64,000 nt of DNA, taken from the NCBI GenBank assembly GCA_948099385.1, contig CANUEZ040000020.1:5488501-5552500 (forward strand). Reading direction: 5' to 3'. A program made the position numbers and the translations under genes. The notes under the pieces were generated by a model that saw only the letters and a program-made list of their open reading frames with translations, did no database searches and was not told the DNA's origin. This DNA is from Fasciola hepatica (lineage: Eukaryota; Platyhelminthes; Trematoda; Plagiorchiida; Fasciolidae). Below are positions 44,919 through 56,590 of the stretch, in pieces (position 1 is the first letter of the stretch; the number at the start of each line of letters is the position of its first letter).

Positions 44919-45476
44919 GTGACCGGGACAATTGGGCTCAAAGCCTCGAACCCGTGTAGTACTTCGAGACTTTCAAGACTACCTAAGGCCATAGTTAGGC
45001 CGCATATGGAGTACTGCGTGCAGGCCTGGGCACTGTACTACCAGAAGGTTATAGACTGTCTGGAGAAAATGCAAGGGCTAGCCACTAGAATGGTGGCTGG
45101 GCAAGGGGGGTTTAGCTACACAGAACGTCTCCGTGCCCCAGACCTTTTCTCGATGGAAAGACAGCGCATTCTCGGGGATTTGATAGAAACCTTCAAGGTA
45201 ATGAAGGGACTGTCAGGAGTAAGCCGAGAAGACCTTTTCTCTCTGATCCCCGAGAAAGGCAAAAGGGGGCATAGCCTTAGATTACAAAGGAAGCATTCGA
45301 GGCTCCAAATTAGGGCGAAGTACTTCTCAAATAGAGTGGTACCCTATTGGAATAAGCTCCCGGAGGAGGTCATAAATACCACAACAGTGGAGGCTCCAAA
45401 GAAAGCAGTAGACCTATGTTGGCCTCCAAAGGTAAACGGGAACGACAATGTTCCAATAAACACAGCACTTTAACTG
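44919..45476 (+). pseudogene. LINE RT C-terminal fragment
   Basis: A 184-codon frame with the C-terminal block common in CR1/L2-like LINEs: RPHMEYCVQAWALYYQKVID, ERLRAPDLFSMERQRILGDL, ETFKVMKGLSGVSREDLF, RGHSLRLQRKHSRLQIRAKY and WNKLPEEVINT. It repeats the thumb region already present at 44340-44600, so it is probably from a different insertion. It ends in a normal stop before the dispersed repeat at 45488. Confidence 0.8.
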
Positions 45477-45487
45477 TTGCACGAACT

Positions 45488-45565
45488 TTTATGCTCTATT
45501 GACACGCGTCGGAACTTTTTGCTTGTTATCCGATCCATAGGCCATTCTCGGACCTAGTAGTATGG
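45488..45565. repeat. Dispersed repeat module C
   Basis: Shares GACACGCGTCGGAA, TTTTTGGCTTGTT-like and CATTCTCGGA sequence with 58761-58826. Confidence 0.6.
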
Positions 45566-45802
45566 ACGTTGCTTAATTGGTGAGCCCCCCCAACTTTTCT
45601 TATTTTTTTCGGATCCTAGAGTATTGGTATATCACTTTGTCAATTTTAGTCTGTGGTAATTCAATACTTTCGAACAGGTTTTCCATTTCTCTCACTACAT
45701 TGGTTTTTTCTTCACTATTTGGACAATTTCAATTCAATCACTTGTAATATAAACGACGGTGAATATTTGGACTCCGAGGCAAATGCCCCTTATATCAAAA
45801 CA

Positions 45803-46290
45803 GGTGTAAAACCGCTCCGGTCGGTTTTCGACCGGTTTTGATTGGTTTTGCTATTACGACGATCGATTTTTGAGTGGCTTCAGACCGGTTTCCTGGAGGG
45901 CTTCTGAACGGTTTCCAAGCAGTTTGTGACAATCGTTTGAGATATTTGATATGCCTCGTTAATTTTTTTAACTTTTCCCGAATTACGTGTTATGTTGCTT
46001 ATTTCTATCTCCTAACTTATGATCTTTGAACTAATTTTCATTATTTTGCCTATATTTAGGGAGTAAAACGGAGTAAACCATACCGAGTTTCTCAGGACAT
46101 TTAGGCGAACCAAACCAATACATTTAAATAAAAAGCCAACCAAGCATTGCGTATTACTCCAGTCGTATAAATTCAATGTTAATCCGTGTAAAATTGCTAC
46201 TAAACGAACCGACCTATAACGATTGGCGTAATAGTAAAAACCGATCAAAAACCGGCCAAAAACCAATCGGTTACGGAGTCGTTTTGCCAC
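45803..46290. mobile_element. MITE-like element, copy 2, with terminal inverted repeats
   Basis: Left end GGTGTAAAACCGCTCCGGTC and right end (reverse complement) GTGGCAAAACGACTCCG. Both continue into CGGTTTTGATTGGTTTT-like and CTATTACGACGATCG-like sequence over about 60 bases. The right end continues into TCGTTTAGTAGCAATTTTAC, shared with copy 1. No coding capacity. Confidence 0.6.
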
Positions 46291-46442
46291 AAGCTTCCGT
46301 TCGCATCGTTCAGGGAAGTAACCCACAGTTAGAATGAACGTTTGCTCTGGGCAGTTTGACTGCGCAAATTAATAGATTTCAGTGCGTAGTAGCAGTTCTT
46401 CTTCCACAAATCGTTGACGGAGTACAAGGTGTTGGAATCAGA

Positions 46443-46979
46443 AGAACCTAACTCTATACAAACTCATAAAAGCGGTGGTCATCAGCCCGATTGGCATGTC
46501 TGACAAACAACGAAATGTCCGTGTTTGCAGGCATCGAGCTCGGAGTTCGCAAACCTTCGCGGTTGCTTCGGCACACTCGAACTCTTTTGGGAACTACTGA
46601 GATCGATAATGGTCTCCTGAAAGAGATTTGGTTCCAACGTCTTCCCAGCGACATGCAGAAGGCTCTTTGTGTGTCCGCAGATGAATGTCTCGAAAAGCTT
46701 GCTGAGACGGCCGACAAAATCAGGGAATCCTACGAGCCAAAAGTCAGTCAGGCGATTTCCTCACAAACTGGATCTGTTATTGCCTTTTTAACAGCCACTG
46801 TACACGATCTTGTAAATGGGGTCGCGGCACCCAGTGTGTTGTCAGTTGGAAGCCCCACCCAGGCATCACCTAGCACACAGTTTCTCCCAGAGATCTCCGA
46901 GTATCAACAGTGTAGGAATTCCGGCTCAGCCACCATCAACCGATGCTCTCTGTTGGTATTCTCAAAAGCGTTGTTCTAA
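46443..46979 (+). pseudogene. Gypsy-A gag remnant
   Basis: The frame from 46491 reads MSVFAGIELGVRKPSRLLRH, TLLGTTEIDNGLLKEIWFQR, LPSDMQKALCVSADECLEKL and AETADKI, the capsid pattern of Ty3/gypsy elements common in flatworms. The expected zinc knuckle after it is only hinted at by frameshifted sequence. The 5' LTR was not identified upstream. Confidence 0.75.
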
Positions 46980-47084
46980 GGCGCGTTATTGCACGCCGCC
47001 TTATGACATAGCCCCAGCCAGTCATGAAAACGAGGACGCCAGTGCGTAGCTGCACCGGATGCTTTTGACCATGGTATTTGCCCA

Positions 47085-47420
47085 TTCTACACAATTTTTA
47101 ATTCAAGGACACGCCACTTGATAGACACTGGTGTTGATGTTAGTATGCTTCCACATTCAGGTCAAAATGTAGAGAGATGCCCCTTCTCCAGCTTACGTGT
47201 CACTAATGGTACTTCTACGCAGACTTATGAGCAAATTTGGAAGACATTTGATTTTGGTCCTTGTCGCAATTTTCATTGGGTTTTCTTGATTACAGAGGGT
47301 CAAAGCGTCATACTTGGTATTAGCTTCTTGCGTCACTTCCACCTCTTGGTTGCTTCCGGCCCCAAGCATCCAGTGGATCGTGTCACAAATCTATCCCATC
47401 ACCAGGAGACTGCATCTTGA
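47085..47420 (+). pseudogene. Gypsy-A protease
   Basis: The frame begins RHLIDTGVDVSMLPHSG, with the aspartic protease motif as DTG, and ends with VILGISFLRHFHLLV (normally G-x-D-FL). It is followed by a stop and then by foreign sequence. The RT of the same element resumes only at 55475, after the nested LINE. Confidence 0.75.
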
Positions 47421-47690
47421 CGTGGTGTGATGGCTTGCGCGCCTCCATGACACAAAGAGCTATACAGCATGGATTCTTTAGGCCGGAAATGCAGTCATAA
47501 CTAGCAGGTCAGACGAAGTCCAGTCTTCTGGTCCCCCAGGTTGGGGGTCGATCTGAGCTAGCAACTCAGTCGGCAAAATCAGTGGAAGAGTAATTGGTCC
47601 AAGCAAATGGGCTTCCACCAAGCCATCCCGCTGCCTTGCGGATAGGTTCTTGTTAGAACTAAAGGCTTTGGATGAGGACCCTAATCGTTC
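47421..47690. other. Junction of gypsy A and RTE-like LINE (5' UTR)
   Basis: No conserved protein. The boundary between gypsy A and the LINE lies somewhere here, and no target duplication was seen. Confidence 0.4.
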
Positions 47691-47699
47691 TCCTGCTTT

Positions 47700-48240
47700 G
47701 TGGCTGGACATCCTAGAGGTAGCCGTCCAACATCTCCCATGAACTGCACGAATTCAAAGAATCCCATACTGTATCGGTCGTCGCGCATGATAATCAGGAC
47801 CGCGCTGCCCATTGCATCGAGCGGGGTGGGTAGTGATAAGTGGGCTACTGCTCAGAGTTCCCTTTCTTTTATTAAACCTTTGTCTCCTGTCCCTAACCAC
47901 CCCTGTTTGCCCCATCTATCCACTCAAAATGCTCCCACTGATAACACGGCCGATACTCGCAATGATTCACTGTCAAATAGTGTCGGGAATAATCCTATGT
48001 CTGGTAACCCACATTTTCTCAAGCCTCATCAGCTTCTGGATCTCGACCCGTTCAGCGTGTTAACACTCATGCAGGCCGGTCAGCAGGCGTTCCTAGCGCT
48101 TACAATAGATTTTCTGAAGATTGATTTCTACTGCTTAAGTGAAACGCGTATCCAGGATTCGAGCAGTGTAATTCAACTAACTGCTGCTGGTATCTCACCG
48201 AGGTATTTTCTGCGCTTTTCAGGAGACAAAGTAGCTTGAG
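47700..48240 (+). pseudogene. RTE-like LINE, 5' part and start of endonuclease
   Basis: A 179-codon frame. The first 120 codons are Ser/Pro/Asn-rich leader. Then the APE-type endonuclease starts: VLTLMQAGQQAFLALTIDFL, KIDFYCLSETRIQDSSSVIQ (catalytic Glu in SETR) and RYFLRFSGDKVA. A TGA follows, then ATGQRGAGI, and the gene is cut by the CR1-B insertion. It resumes at 52519 with FLTEKTEAAVLDFIPVNSRL. Confidence 0.75.
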
Positions 48241-48261
48241 CTACGGGTCAACGTGGTGCAG

Positions 48262-48264
<3 letters not shown>

Positions 48265-48312
<48 letters not shown>

Positions 48313-48318
48313 TAATAA
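48265..48318. repeat. (AAT)n tail of CR1-B
   Basis: A TAA/AAT trinucleotide run with one GAT interruption. On the minus strand this is the ATT-repeat 3' tail of the CR1 element. Confidence 0.9.
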
Positions 48319-50480
48319 TTGTATATTTCGGATGCGCCCGAAGCATGCTAGAATGCATGATCAGATGATTATAGTGATGCAGGAATGACAATTCACAAAA
48401 GGGTACAACAAGTGCATGCAGAGTACCAGAGAGAGTGTTACAGTGAACTAAAACTGTAATAATTCCCGGCAAATTTGAAGGTCAAGGTCGAATGATGTCA
48501 GTTGGTCTGGAGTACATGCATAAGTGGTATATGAAATAATTAACGCTGATGGGAATTCGAACGTATTCAAAAGAAAATGTTTTTGGTGCGCTACAGAATA
48601 TGAGAGGCATATGGATAGAAATCTCGTCGAAGCGTTCGGTGAATTATTCACTTTACTACAGGTATGTCAAGAAGTATTAACATGGAAATATTTCAGTCTG
48701 CTAAGATGGTAGTATATAAAGTGGTGGCTGTATACTGTAGGAATCATATATGTTGCAAACTATTGCGTATTTCTTGGGAGGGATACTACCAGAGTGATGG
48801 TGGCAGGGAACGGCCGGAGGAAAACAGGTGAGCGTGCGGCAAGTTGTTAACTTAATGTAGGGTTGGTATGAAATGTCAAAGCGGAAGTGGAAGACTAATC
48901 AATATTGACCGTGTGGTTACATCCATTATACAGGTGTTCAGTTCTGCGAGAGGAAAGGTAAAGTAATCCACAGATAAGTGTACGTCAATGGATGAATGCT
49001 GTGTGGTATGTACCATGCAAAAATGACAGATCAATAAAACTGCCCAGGTATATCGCGGGAAGCGGCCGTGGATCAACGAATATAGAAATAAAATGTATCA
49101 GCCGGTGCAGATAGTGGTGTGATTTAGAGGCTGCATACGGGGTCAGTTTCGGTAATATAACACGAATGCAACATCTGGAAGATCAAAGGTGTCGATAACG
49201 GTGATGGTATAGTAAGTAGACGGTGAGTGTCACATTTCTAATGACTAATTTGACAGGTGTAACAAATGATGGGAACGGAGCGGCGATGCAGCATGGGAAG
49301 TGTATCGAAGACGTCTAATTGTGGAGTGAACGCAGTGATCTGCAGAGCCCGAACACTCGATGCAACAGCATTGCGGATGCGATCGGATGACCGATGAAGA
49401 GTGCAGGTGGTTACTAATTACTTCGCTACCCACTGGAGAACTACTGGAAGATATGTCAGCGCCGGACGTTGTTTTTCTTGGTGACCGATGGAGCAATGAA
49501 CAGTGACAATAAAGATGCCAGTGTTTGAACGGTATTAGCGGGTTCTAACACGGAACGGGCAGGATGACATATGGGATTAAAATGAGTTGTATGAATGCAG
49601 TGAGCTCGAGTAGTCCAGGTTCAATAAGTCTGGTGGGAATCTTGGTGAAAGCGATCGTGAGACGGGCGAAAATGAAGTTGTGTGTAAATCTCGTTTGTCC
49701 CGTCCAGCAAGAGAGGGTCCAAGTTATTCCTTGGAAGTGGAAGGCGACAATCGTCCTTAGGGTGCAGGTTCTGAAAACAAAACGGAGAGGGCTGCAGTCT
49801 GGCAATTCTACCAGCTGTGGGTTAGGTGAGAAAGACAGAACACCAAAATCATGCCAGTAACAGAAATGGGTGGTCGCGACGTTGAGGTCTTGTTTTTTGG
49901 ATTAAACAACATACGGAAAGCGAAGAAGACCGGTACTAGCGACTAATTCTTGTGAGGCTTAGTGAGAGTTACCAAAAAAGCAAGGGAGCGAGAATAGGCG
50001 ACACTGGGGGCAAATACTTAAGTGTAGTTCGACGAATGGTTTACGGAAGACCACATCGATTGTGACGGTTCGTTCATCAGAACGAGGCCTGGAATCTCGT
50101 GTGTTGAAATAGGGTCTCAATGAGTAAGTAGTTGAAGCGTGGATGAGACTGGTACCTTGAGGACCATATTATATATGCTGCTATGTATTTTATAGCATCA
50201 TAAATGCTCTTATACCTGGCGGCAGCTGATAAAAAAGAACCTAACCGACTATGGTAAAATCTGACAGCATGAAAAAAGAATCACCGGAGTAACGGTGGCC
50301 AGGAGGGGGTCGTGGTCAGAAGCGTTGAAAAAAGGAAGTGGCTAGACAAACACGTGGAGTGTGCTGTTGACAGTCATGAAGTATAGGTTGGACTGCTTTT
50401 ATTTGCTAACTATAATACAGAATGCGCCTTACCATCCGTTGGTAATAACTGTCTACTGAACAAAGTTGTTAAGCTTTTGG
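48319..50480 (-). other. 3' UTR of CR1-B
   Basis: About 2.1 kb without a recognisable protein, between the RT stop (50481) and the tail. Bases 48330-48362 match the tail fragment at 12290-12330. Confidence 0.55.
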
Positions 50481-50825
50481 TTAGTATCCCAGGCCCAGTT
50501 CGTAGGCTCGGGTAATAGACATGTAGGGATCATGCAATCGGACCAGTTTTTGGACAGTTAGATGTTTATTTATTTCTTTTTTGAATAATAAAGAGGCCAA
50601 AGACATTGAACTAAGTTGAGGTGGGAGTTTGTTCCAGAGGGAAGAATATTTAACAATAAAGAAGTTTGACCGCATCGCAGTCCTGGATACTGGAATCAAG
50701 ACCATAGAGTCCCTATGTCGTAAAGAATAGTTGGAGGGAGTTTTGACCTGGGGGGCTGAATTACAAGATGTACGTTTTACAATATTGCAAAGAAAGACAG
50801 GTTCATTCGTAGACGGCGCAGCCAT
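50481..50825 (-). pseudogene. CR1-B RT C-terminus (frameshifted)
   Basis: Continues the RT of 50777-52519 in another frame: NYSLRHRDSMVLIPVSRTAM, FFIVKYSSLWNKLPPQLSS and FKKEINKHL are the usual CR1 C-terminal block. One frameshift near 50800 separates the two parts; otherwise this end is well preserved, down to its own stop. Confidence 0.8.
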
Positions 50826-52519
50826 AGGGGCTCTAGGTGCAATATTTCACACCTTTCCATATAATTTAAAGGCGAGGAATATCCTAGTAGTTGTTTGGTA
50901 AATCTACGTTGTACATGCTCAATTGCAAATCTGTCAATCTGCCGCATGTTAGAAAAGACGACAGTGCAATATTCCAGAAGTGGTCTGACATGAGTTTTAA
51001 AAATGCTTAGCTTTCTCTCTGTAAGACCGAAGGTTCTATTAATCAGACCAATTATCCGTCTAGCTTTAGCAACCTGCACGGCCGAATGTTCGGAGAAATT
51101 AAATGTACGAGAATATTGTAATCCCAAGTCCCTTACCTCCGGACTGTTGGGGATGAACTGATCATTAATTTTAAATATTCCTGCAAGAACCTGACACTTA
51201 TACATAAGGATACAACTTTTGACAGCGTAGAATTTCATCAACCATTGGTTGCTCCATGAGTCTAGCGATAGTAAATCGCTCGTTATGCTAACAATGGTAG
51301 AAGCTAAGGCGTCAGGTTCAATGGAGTACATAGTTTCAATGTCGTCTGCAAAATGGAACGCAGCCCCGTGTGTGATGACGTTGAAAATGTCATTAACATA
51401 TATAAGAAAAAGTAAGGGACCTAGTACACTACCCTGAATAACTCCACTAGTAACTGGTCGAGGTGATGATAAACTGCCATCAACGTCCACCACCTGCTTT
51501 TGGGATGTTAGATATGATGGAAACCAACTCAGGATCGGGTCAACAATTCCGTAGGTTTTCATCTTCGCCATGAACCTATTGTGGGATACTCGATCGAAAG
51601 CTTTAGTCATGTCAAGGAGGATTACAAACACTGATTTACCACTGTTAGTGGCCGTAGTTATTAGGTTAAGGAAGTCACACATACAGGTGGCACAGGATCT
51701 TTTTGGAAGAAAACCGCGCTGTCCAGTGTTAATGAGGTTATTGTTTAGTAAATGAGTTGTCAGCTTATTTTTTGTCAGTCTTTCCATAATTCGGGAGACT
51801 ATAGGGGTGTGGTTCACTGGTCGATAGTTGGTTAGGTCCTGGCGTGAACCTTTCTTAGGAACTGGGATAATAACTGATGTTTTCCAATGGGAGGGGAAAA
51901 CGCTACTGCTCATAGATAAATTAAAAACCTTTGATAGCAAGAATGGGATATCAGTGCCACCTAGACTAAAAGTAGCCGGTGGTACGGCATCTGGCCCGGG
52001 GTGGTATGACCGCCTAATTTTAGTTAGCTGTACTGTTAAGTCGTTCGGGTGAAATGTAACCGCTGAGGACTGTGCAGATGTCAGCGGCTCAACGTGATAT
52101 AGGCATGGGGAGTGATCGGTCGTTAGAGACGAAGCAAAATAGGCACTGAATGCCTCGGAGATCTCTTGGGAGTTCGTTATGTAATTGTTGTCATATATAA
52201 TGGATGAGATATGAGAACTGCACTGGCTGTTTCTCAACTTCATCAGCTTAGATAAAGCTTCGAAACTCTTGGGGTGACTCAGCGCCCTTTATTCCTGTTT
52301 TTTACTGAGGGACATTTCAATCAACTTCATAGAATGAGATAAACGGTTCATTTGTAAGAACAACGAAAAGTCTCTCGGTCTAAGGAATTTGCGTTGTAGC
52401 ATAGAAAGCTTCTGCGTTAATCGACAAAAACTGTTTGGTTTATTTCGTCCAGGTAGACCTTGGGTTGGGGTGATTACGTCAAGACATGCATTTAGTGTGG
52501 AGTAAAGATGATCCACCAC
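50777..52519 (-). pseudogene. CR1-B reverse transcriptase
   Basis: Minus strand. Codons before a single in-frame TAA near 52287 (SFCRLTQKLSMLQRKFLRPR) are the endonuclease-RT linker. From 52243 a 488-codon frame carries SVIIPVPKKGSRQDLTNYRP, GFLPKRSCATCMCDFLN, ILLDMTKAFDRV (first Asp), GVIQGSVLGPLLFLIYVNDI, AFHFADDIETMYS (the DD pair intact) and thumb VRPLLEYCTVVFSNM. The only breaks in about 1.7 kb are that TAA and the frameshift near 50800, so this copy is younger than CR1-A. The endonuclease and ORF1 are absent because of 5' truncation. Confidence 0.85.
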
Positions 52520-53045
52520 GGTATTCTTGACTGAGAAGACTGAAGCTGCCGTTTTGGACTTTATCCCTGTTAACAGTCGTTTATGTGCTGTGAGACTTCA
52601 AGGGTTTGTCGGATTTCAAAAGGATAGTTGTGCCAAGCACAATTTGTTTGTCATCTCGGCGTACGCTCCAACGGACTGCAGCTCAGACGCGCACAAAGAT
52701 GAGCTCTATGGTACACTCGCCACCCTCGTTCGCAGCAGTAAAGGTTCTGACATTGTAGTGCTAGCTGGTGGCTTCAATGCACAAGTTGGCAAACTTAGCG
52801 TGTCAGAAGCCTGTTTAGGTGAGCGTTGTGCTTTACCCGCTCAGCGCACGGATAACTGGGATAGGCTTCTCCAGTTTTGTGCAGACAATCGATTGTTCTT
52901 GCCGAGGACCAACTTTCGATACAGCTCGCGTCTCACGACGACGTGGCGCTCTTATTCTACAGGTAATTTGAGCCAGATTGATCATATCTCAGCAAGCTAT
53001 CGGTGGCGCAGTTCTCTTCAGAACTGTAGACCTTACTGGTCCAAG
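52519..53045 (+). pseudogene. RTE-like LINE, rest of endonuclease
   Basis: Continues the frame broken at 48240: DFIPVNSRLCAVRLQGF, HNLFVISAYAPTDCSSDAHK, DIVVLAGGFNAQVGKL (normally GDFN; the Asp is Gly here), RTDNWDRLLQFCADNRLF and NLSQIDHISASYRWR. The G for D change removes a catalytic residue of the APE-type endonuclease. Confidence 0.8.
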
Positions 53046-53799
53046 TAAGTAGAGTCGGACCACGCATTAGTTTTAATGCGATTATCTCTCCAGGTCAACG
53101 ATCATCGTCGCAAATCGAAATCCGGATTATTTGTGCAACGTTTGTGTGATCTAGTAGTACGCACCCGTTAAGAGCGGGAGTTAGAACATGAGCTAGGATC
53201 CACGGTGAACAGTAATGTAGATGAGCATTGGGCTCATATCAAACAGGCGATGCACGTTGCAACAGGTTTTGCCTGTGGTCCTAGATCCGTTGTACATCAA
53301 AGCCACTGGATCTCGCAAGGGTCCCTGAGTATAATGGAGAAAAATCGTCAGCTTTCGAACTGTAAGGAGATGAATAAGATGCGGAGAAAGCTACAAAGGC
53401 AAGCTAGGAAAAGCCTTAGGAAGGATCGAGAAAATTGGTAGGTCAACGTAGCCGAGGAAGTGGAAATAGCAGCTGCTTCAGGTAACATTCAAAGACTGTT
53501 CACTTATTTGCGACACCGGTGGACGGCGCATCCATGTCAGTGAAACGCTTTGCGATAAGAATAGAGGACCCATCCATAGCAAACAGCAAAGGCTTGACCG
53601 TTGGGCCGAGTACTTCAAGGAACAGTTTAGCTGGCCGCACACCAGTGTAGTTACTTCCGTGTCAACAACTGCGACTCCTTGGGTAGTATCACTTGAGCCC
53701 CCATAGGAAGTAAAAGTAGAGTCATGCATTCGATCACTAAAGCGATGGAAAGCGGCAGGTCCCGACGAACTTCCACCAGTTCTTTTCAAACTGGGTGGG
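53046..53799 (+). pseudogene. RTE-like LINE, linker between endonuclease and RT
   Basis: Fragments such as EHWAHIKQAMHVATGFACGP (53220) and KRWKAAGPDELPPVLFKL (53742, plus strand) belong to the linker and RT start. It is heavily frameshifted. Confidence 0.6.
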
Positions 53800-55260
53800 A
53801 ATGTTTTGATAAAATTAATTACCGCTTTGCTCTGTGACATTCGGAACGAGGAGTGTATTTCGTTAATATGGAGTGAGTCGTTGATTGTTCCCATCTTCAA
53901 GAAGGTAACACGCAATGACTGTGGTAATCATCGTGGGATTAGAATAATTCCGATAGTCACCAAGGTATTACCCCCAATTCTACTGCACCGTCTTACACCC
54001 ACTCGGGAGAGGAATGCCCGCGAACAGCAGGCTGGATTCCGCCCAGGTCGAGGATGCATCGACCAGATTTTTACTCTTCGCCGAATACTTAAAAACGTAT
54101 CACACGCACCGCCGACCGACAATAATGATTTTCTTAGACTTGAAAGGCGCCTTCGATTCAGCTGATCGAGCAGCGCTTTTCAGTACTCTTCACTGAAATT
54201 GCATGCTCCAGAAGTTCGTAAACCTACTGAGATCATTGTATTCTCATACTACTGGCCGCGTTAGAGTTTACGGTGAAATATCCAGTCGGTTCGAAACGAC
54301 CAGTGGTGTTCGACAGGGATGCCCTTTGTCTTCATTCCTGTTCGACTTCGTCATGGACGAAATAATGGACAGTGCCCAGCCGAATCTTCAGGATGTAGGC
54401 GTCGAACTAGGAAATAGTGGAAAGCTATGTGACCTACATTACGCAGACGACGTTGTCTGCTTGTTCGAATCCACGGAACATGCTCAACGTGCACTAAGTA
54501 GACTCTCAAGAGCTGTAGCTCCATTCGGCATGCGCTTTGCACCTTCAAAGTGTAAGATGATGTTACAAGACTGGACGTCAACGATTCCGAGCCTGATACT
54601 CGATGGTAGGTGCTATCAATTGCCGACCACTTCACCTACATCGGCAGCAGCGTGGCGACGGATGGAATCACAGTAGTAGAGGTGATCACGCGTATATCCA
54701 AGGCTCCAGTGGAGTACGCTGGACTGAAGCACTTGTGGCGTCGATCTGATATTTCAATGAGGTTGAAGGTTCGTGTATACTGTGCTGCAGTGCGTTCAGT
54801 TTTGTTGTATGGTTGCGAAACTTGGAGTCAGCGAGCTGAAGATATTCGTAGTCTTGAAGTTTTCGACCACCAATATTTACGCAGTGTCCCTAAGATCGGG
54901 TGGAGTATCCCGGTAGGCAATGCTGAGGTCAGAAATCGAGTATTGGGTACTAATTCGGAGAACGTTCTGTCACAGCGTATCCAACTTAGTAGACTTCGTT
55001 GGTTGGGGCACGTGTAGCGTATGGCAAACACACGTCTACCTTACCGTGTCCTATTCTCCGTTCCTCCTCAGGAGTGGAAGAAACCACGTGAAGGTCAACA
55101 GATGACGTGGCTGAGAGAAATGAGAAAATGTACAGCAGACTTAGAAAAAGTAGGCGCTTCACGTCCTCGTGGTTGGGGTCCACCAGTTGGCTGGAGACAC
55201 TGAAGGATATGGCTACGAACCGCGAACAGTGGCGATCGTGTTGTCACTTTCTATCGAACC
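53800..55260 (+). pseudogene. RTE-like LINE reverse transcriptase
   Basis: Frames carry VPIFKKVTRNDCGNHRGIRI (RT start), REQQAGFRPGRGCIDQIFTL, MIFLDLKGAFDSADRAALF (first Asp), SGVRQGCPLSSFLFDFVMDE, LCDLHYADDVVCLFE (YADD intact, near 54445) and thumb KVRVYCAAVRSVLLYGCETW, then the C-terminal block WSIPVGNAEVRNRVLGTNSE. Several frameshifts and stops (54195, 54676, 55017). The style fits RTE-like elements of flatworms. Confidence 0.85.
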
Positions 55261-55465
55261 AGAATGACTGATCGATGTGCGTTTGTACAGTTAGACTGTT
55301 TATTCCGTGTGTTGGCTACTGGGGCATTCTTTCATTTTCCCATCCATGTAGGTCCATTTCCTGTCCATCTTGCATATTCATATTTTCATATTCAACTTGA
55401 AACATGGTGATGAAGGCAGTGGTCCGTGGGGTCTGCCCTACTGTTTAAAGCTGTACGATGATGAT
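55261..55465 (+). other. 3' UTR and GAT tail of the RTE-like LINE
   Basis: Short 3' region ending in GCTGTACGATGATGATGA (about 55449-55466), a simple-repeat tail normal for RTE-like elements. Gypsy-A pol resumes directly after it. Confidence 0.7.
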
Positions 55466-55474
55466 GACTAGTCT

Positions 55475-56590
55475 ATCGTTGATTCTAACCCGATCAGTCC
55501 TGTTCTACTTAAAACGCCCGGTTCGCATTTGTTCGGTGACGTATTAGATGCATACCCAAAGGTGTCGCACCTGCAGTCCGTACTACTTGATATAACCAGC
55601 TCGAAAGGTGATCACATTAGCACATCAGGCCCTCCGGTCTTTTCTAGGGCACGCCGGCGTGCACCGGACTATCTTAAACTCGCGCGAGCTGAGTTCGAGC
55701 ACACGCTTGAACCGGGTATTATTCTTGTAAGAAATTGTCCTTGGGCTTCACCACTTCACGTGGTCCCCAAAAGGTCAGGAAATTGGTGACCATGTAAAGA
55801 TCATAGAGCCCTCAGTAATACTGCCGTTCCAGATAGGCGTCCCATCGCACATATTCAGGATATTACGGCCAATGTTGAGGTTGGCCGTCATCATCATCAT
55901 CATATAACGCTGTAAGATGATGATGATGACGGTCAACCTCAACGGTGCTCGTGTGTTCTCCCAAATAGATCTGGTGCGTGCTTATCACCAAATTTTCATG
56001 GCAGGTGAGGATAAACATAGGAACGTGGTACCAACACCCTTCCTCTCTTCGAATTTCTACAAATATCATTTGGTTTACTCAAAGCTGCACAAAACTGTCT
56101 GCTAGTAACTACTGAATCTAAAGATGCGCACAAGCGGTACCTACATCAGTTGTTTGAGCTTTTGACCGCACATGGTATAACCTTCAGTGCAGACAAAAGT
56201 ATCTTGGGTCGAAATTCAGTTGAGGTTTTAGGCCACATGATCGATGAGCGTGGTATTCGGCCCTTGAAAGACAAGGTTAAAGTCGTTCGTGACTTTCCGC
56301 TGCTACTTCACCAGCCGCCATTCATCGTTTGAACGGGATGGTAAGCCATTATCTGCTTTTCATCCCAACCTTTGTCCACTTGATGCAGCCCTTAGAAGAT
56401 TTACTTTTATGTGCCAAAGATGGTCCCATAGATTTACCCAGGGATGCTGAAAATGCCAGCAATGCCGTTAGGGATGCATTGGCTCCTGCTACTTTGCTGG
56501 TTCGTTTCGACGCCGAAGCTCAACTGAGTATAGCCACCGATGCCTCTGACAAAACCATAGGCGACGTGCCACAGCAATGGTCTATACCAA
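55475..56590 (+). pseudogene. Gypsy-A reverse transcriptase (deleted core)
   Basis: It starts with STSGPPVFSRARRRAPDYLK and FEHTLEPGIILV (N-terminal gypsy RT), then WASPLHVVPKRSGNW, then GARVFSQIDLVRAYHQIFMA. After YKYHLVYSKL (near 56090) the sequence jumps to RYLHQLFELLTAHGI and LGHMIDERGI, so the palm segment with the YxDD box is missing. A hairpin is inserted at 55874-55943. This RT cannot be active. Confidence 0.8.
55874..55943. repeat. Perfect-stem hairpin with CAT/GAT repeats inside gypsy-A RT
   Basis: Left arm 55874-55900 and right arm 55917-55943 are complementary over 27 bases with one mismatch. The loop and right arm contain GCTGTAAGATGATGATGATGA, close to the 3' tail of the RTE-like LINE (55449-55466). 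Confidence 0.8.

Larger units (their letters stand above)
48241..52518 (-). mobile_element. CR1-B LINE inserted in the RTE-like LINE
   Basis: A 5'-truncated CR1-like element on the minus strand. It starts in the endonuclease-RT linker (52519), runs through RT (to 50481) and a roughly 2.1-kb 3' UTR, and ends in an (ATT)n tail (48265-48318) directly against the interrupted LINE codon …GAGI. RTE-like coding sequence resumes in the matching frame on the other side. No target duplication is evident. Confidence 0.8.

Noticed and set aside
49564..49860. 98-codon frame in the CR1-B 3' UTR
   Set aside because: No domain, and it is antisense to the element; it is explained by the skewed base composition of the UTR.
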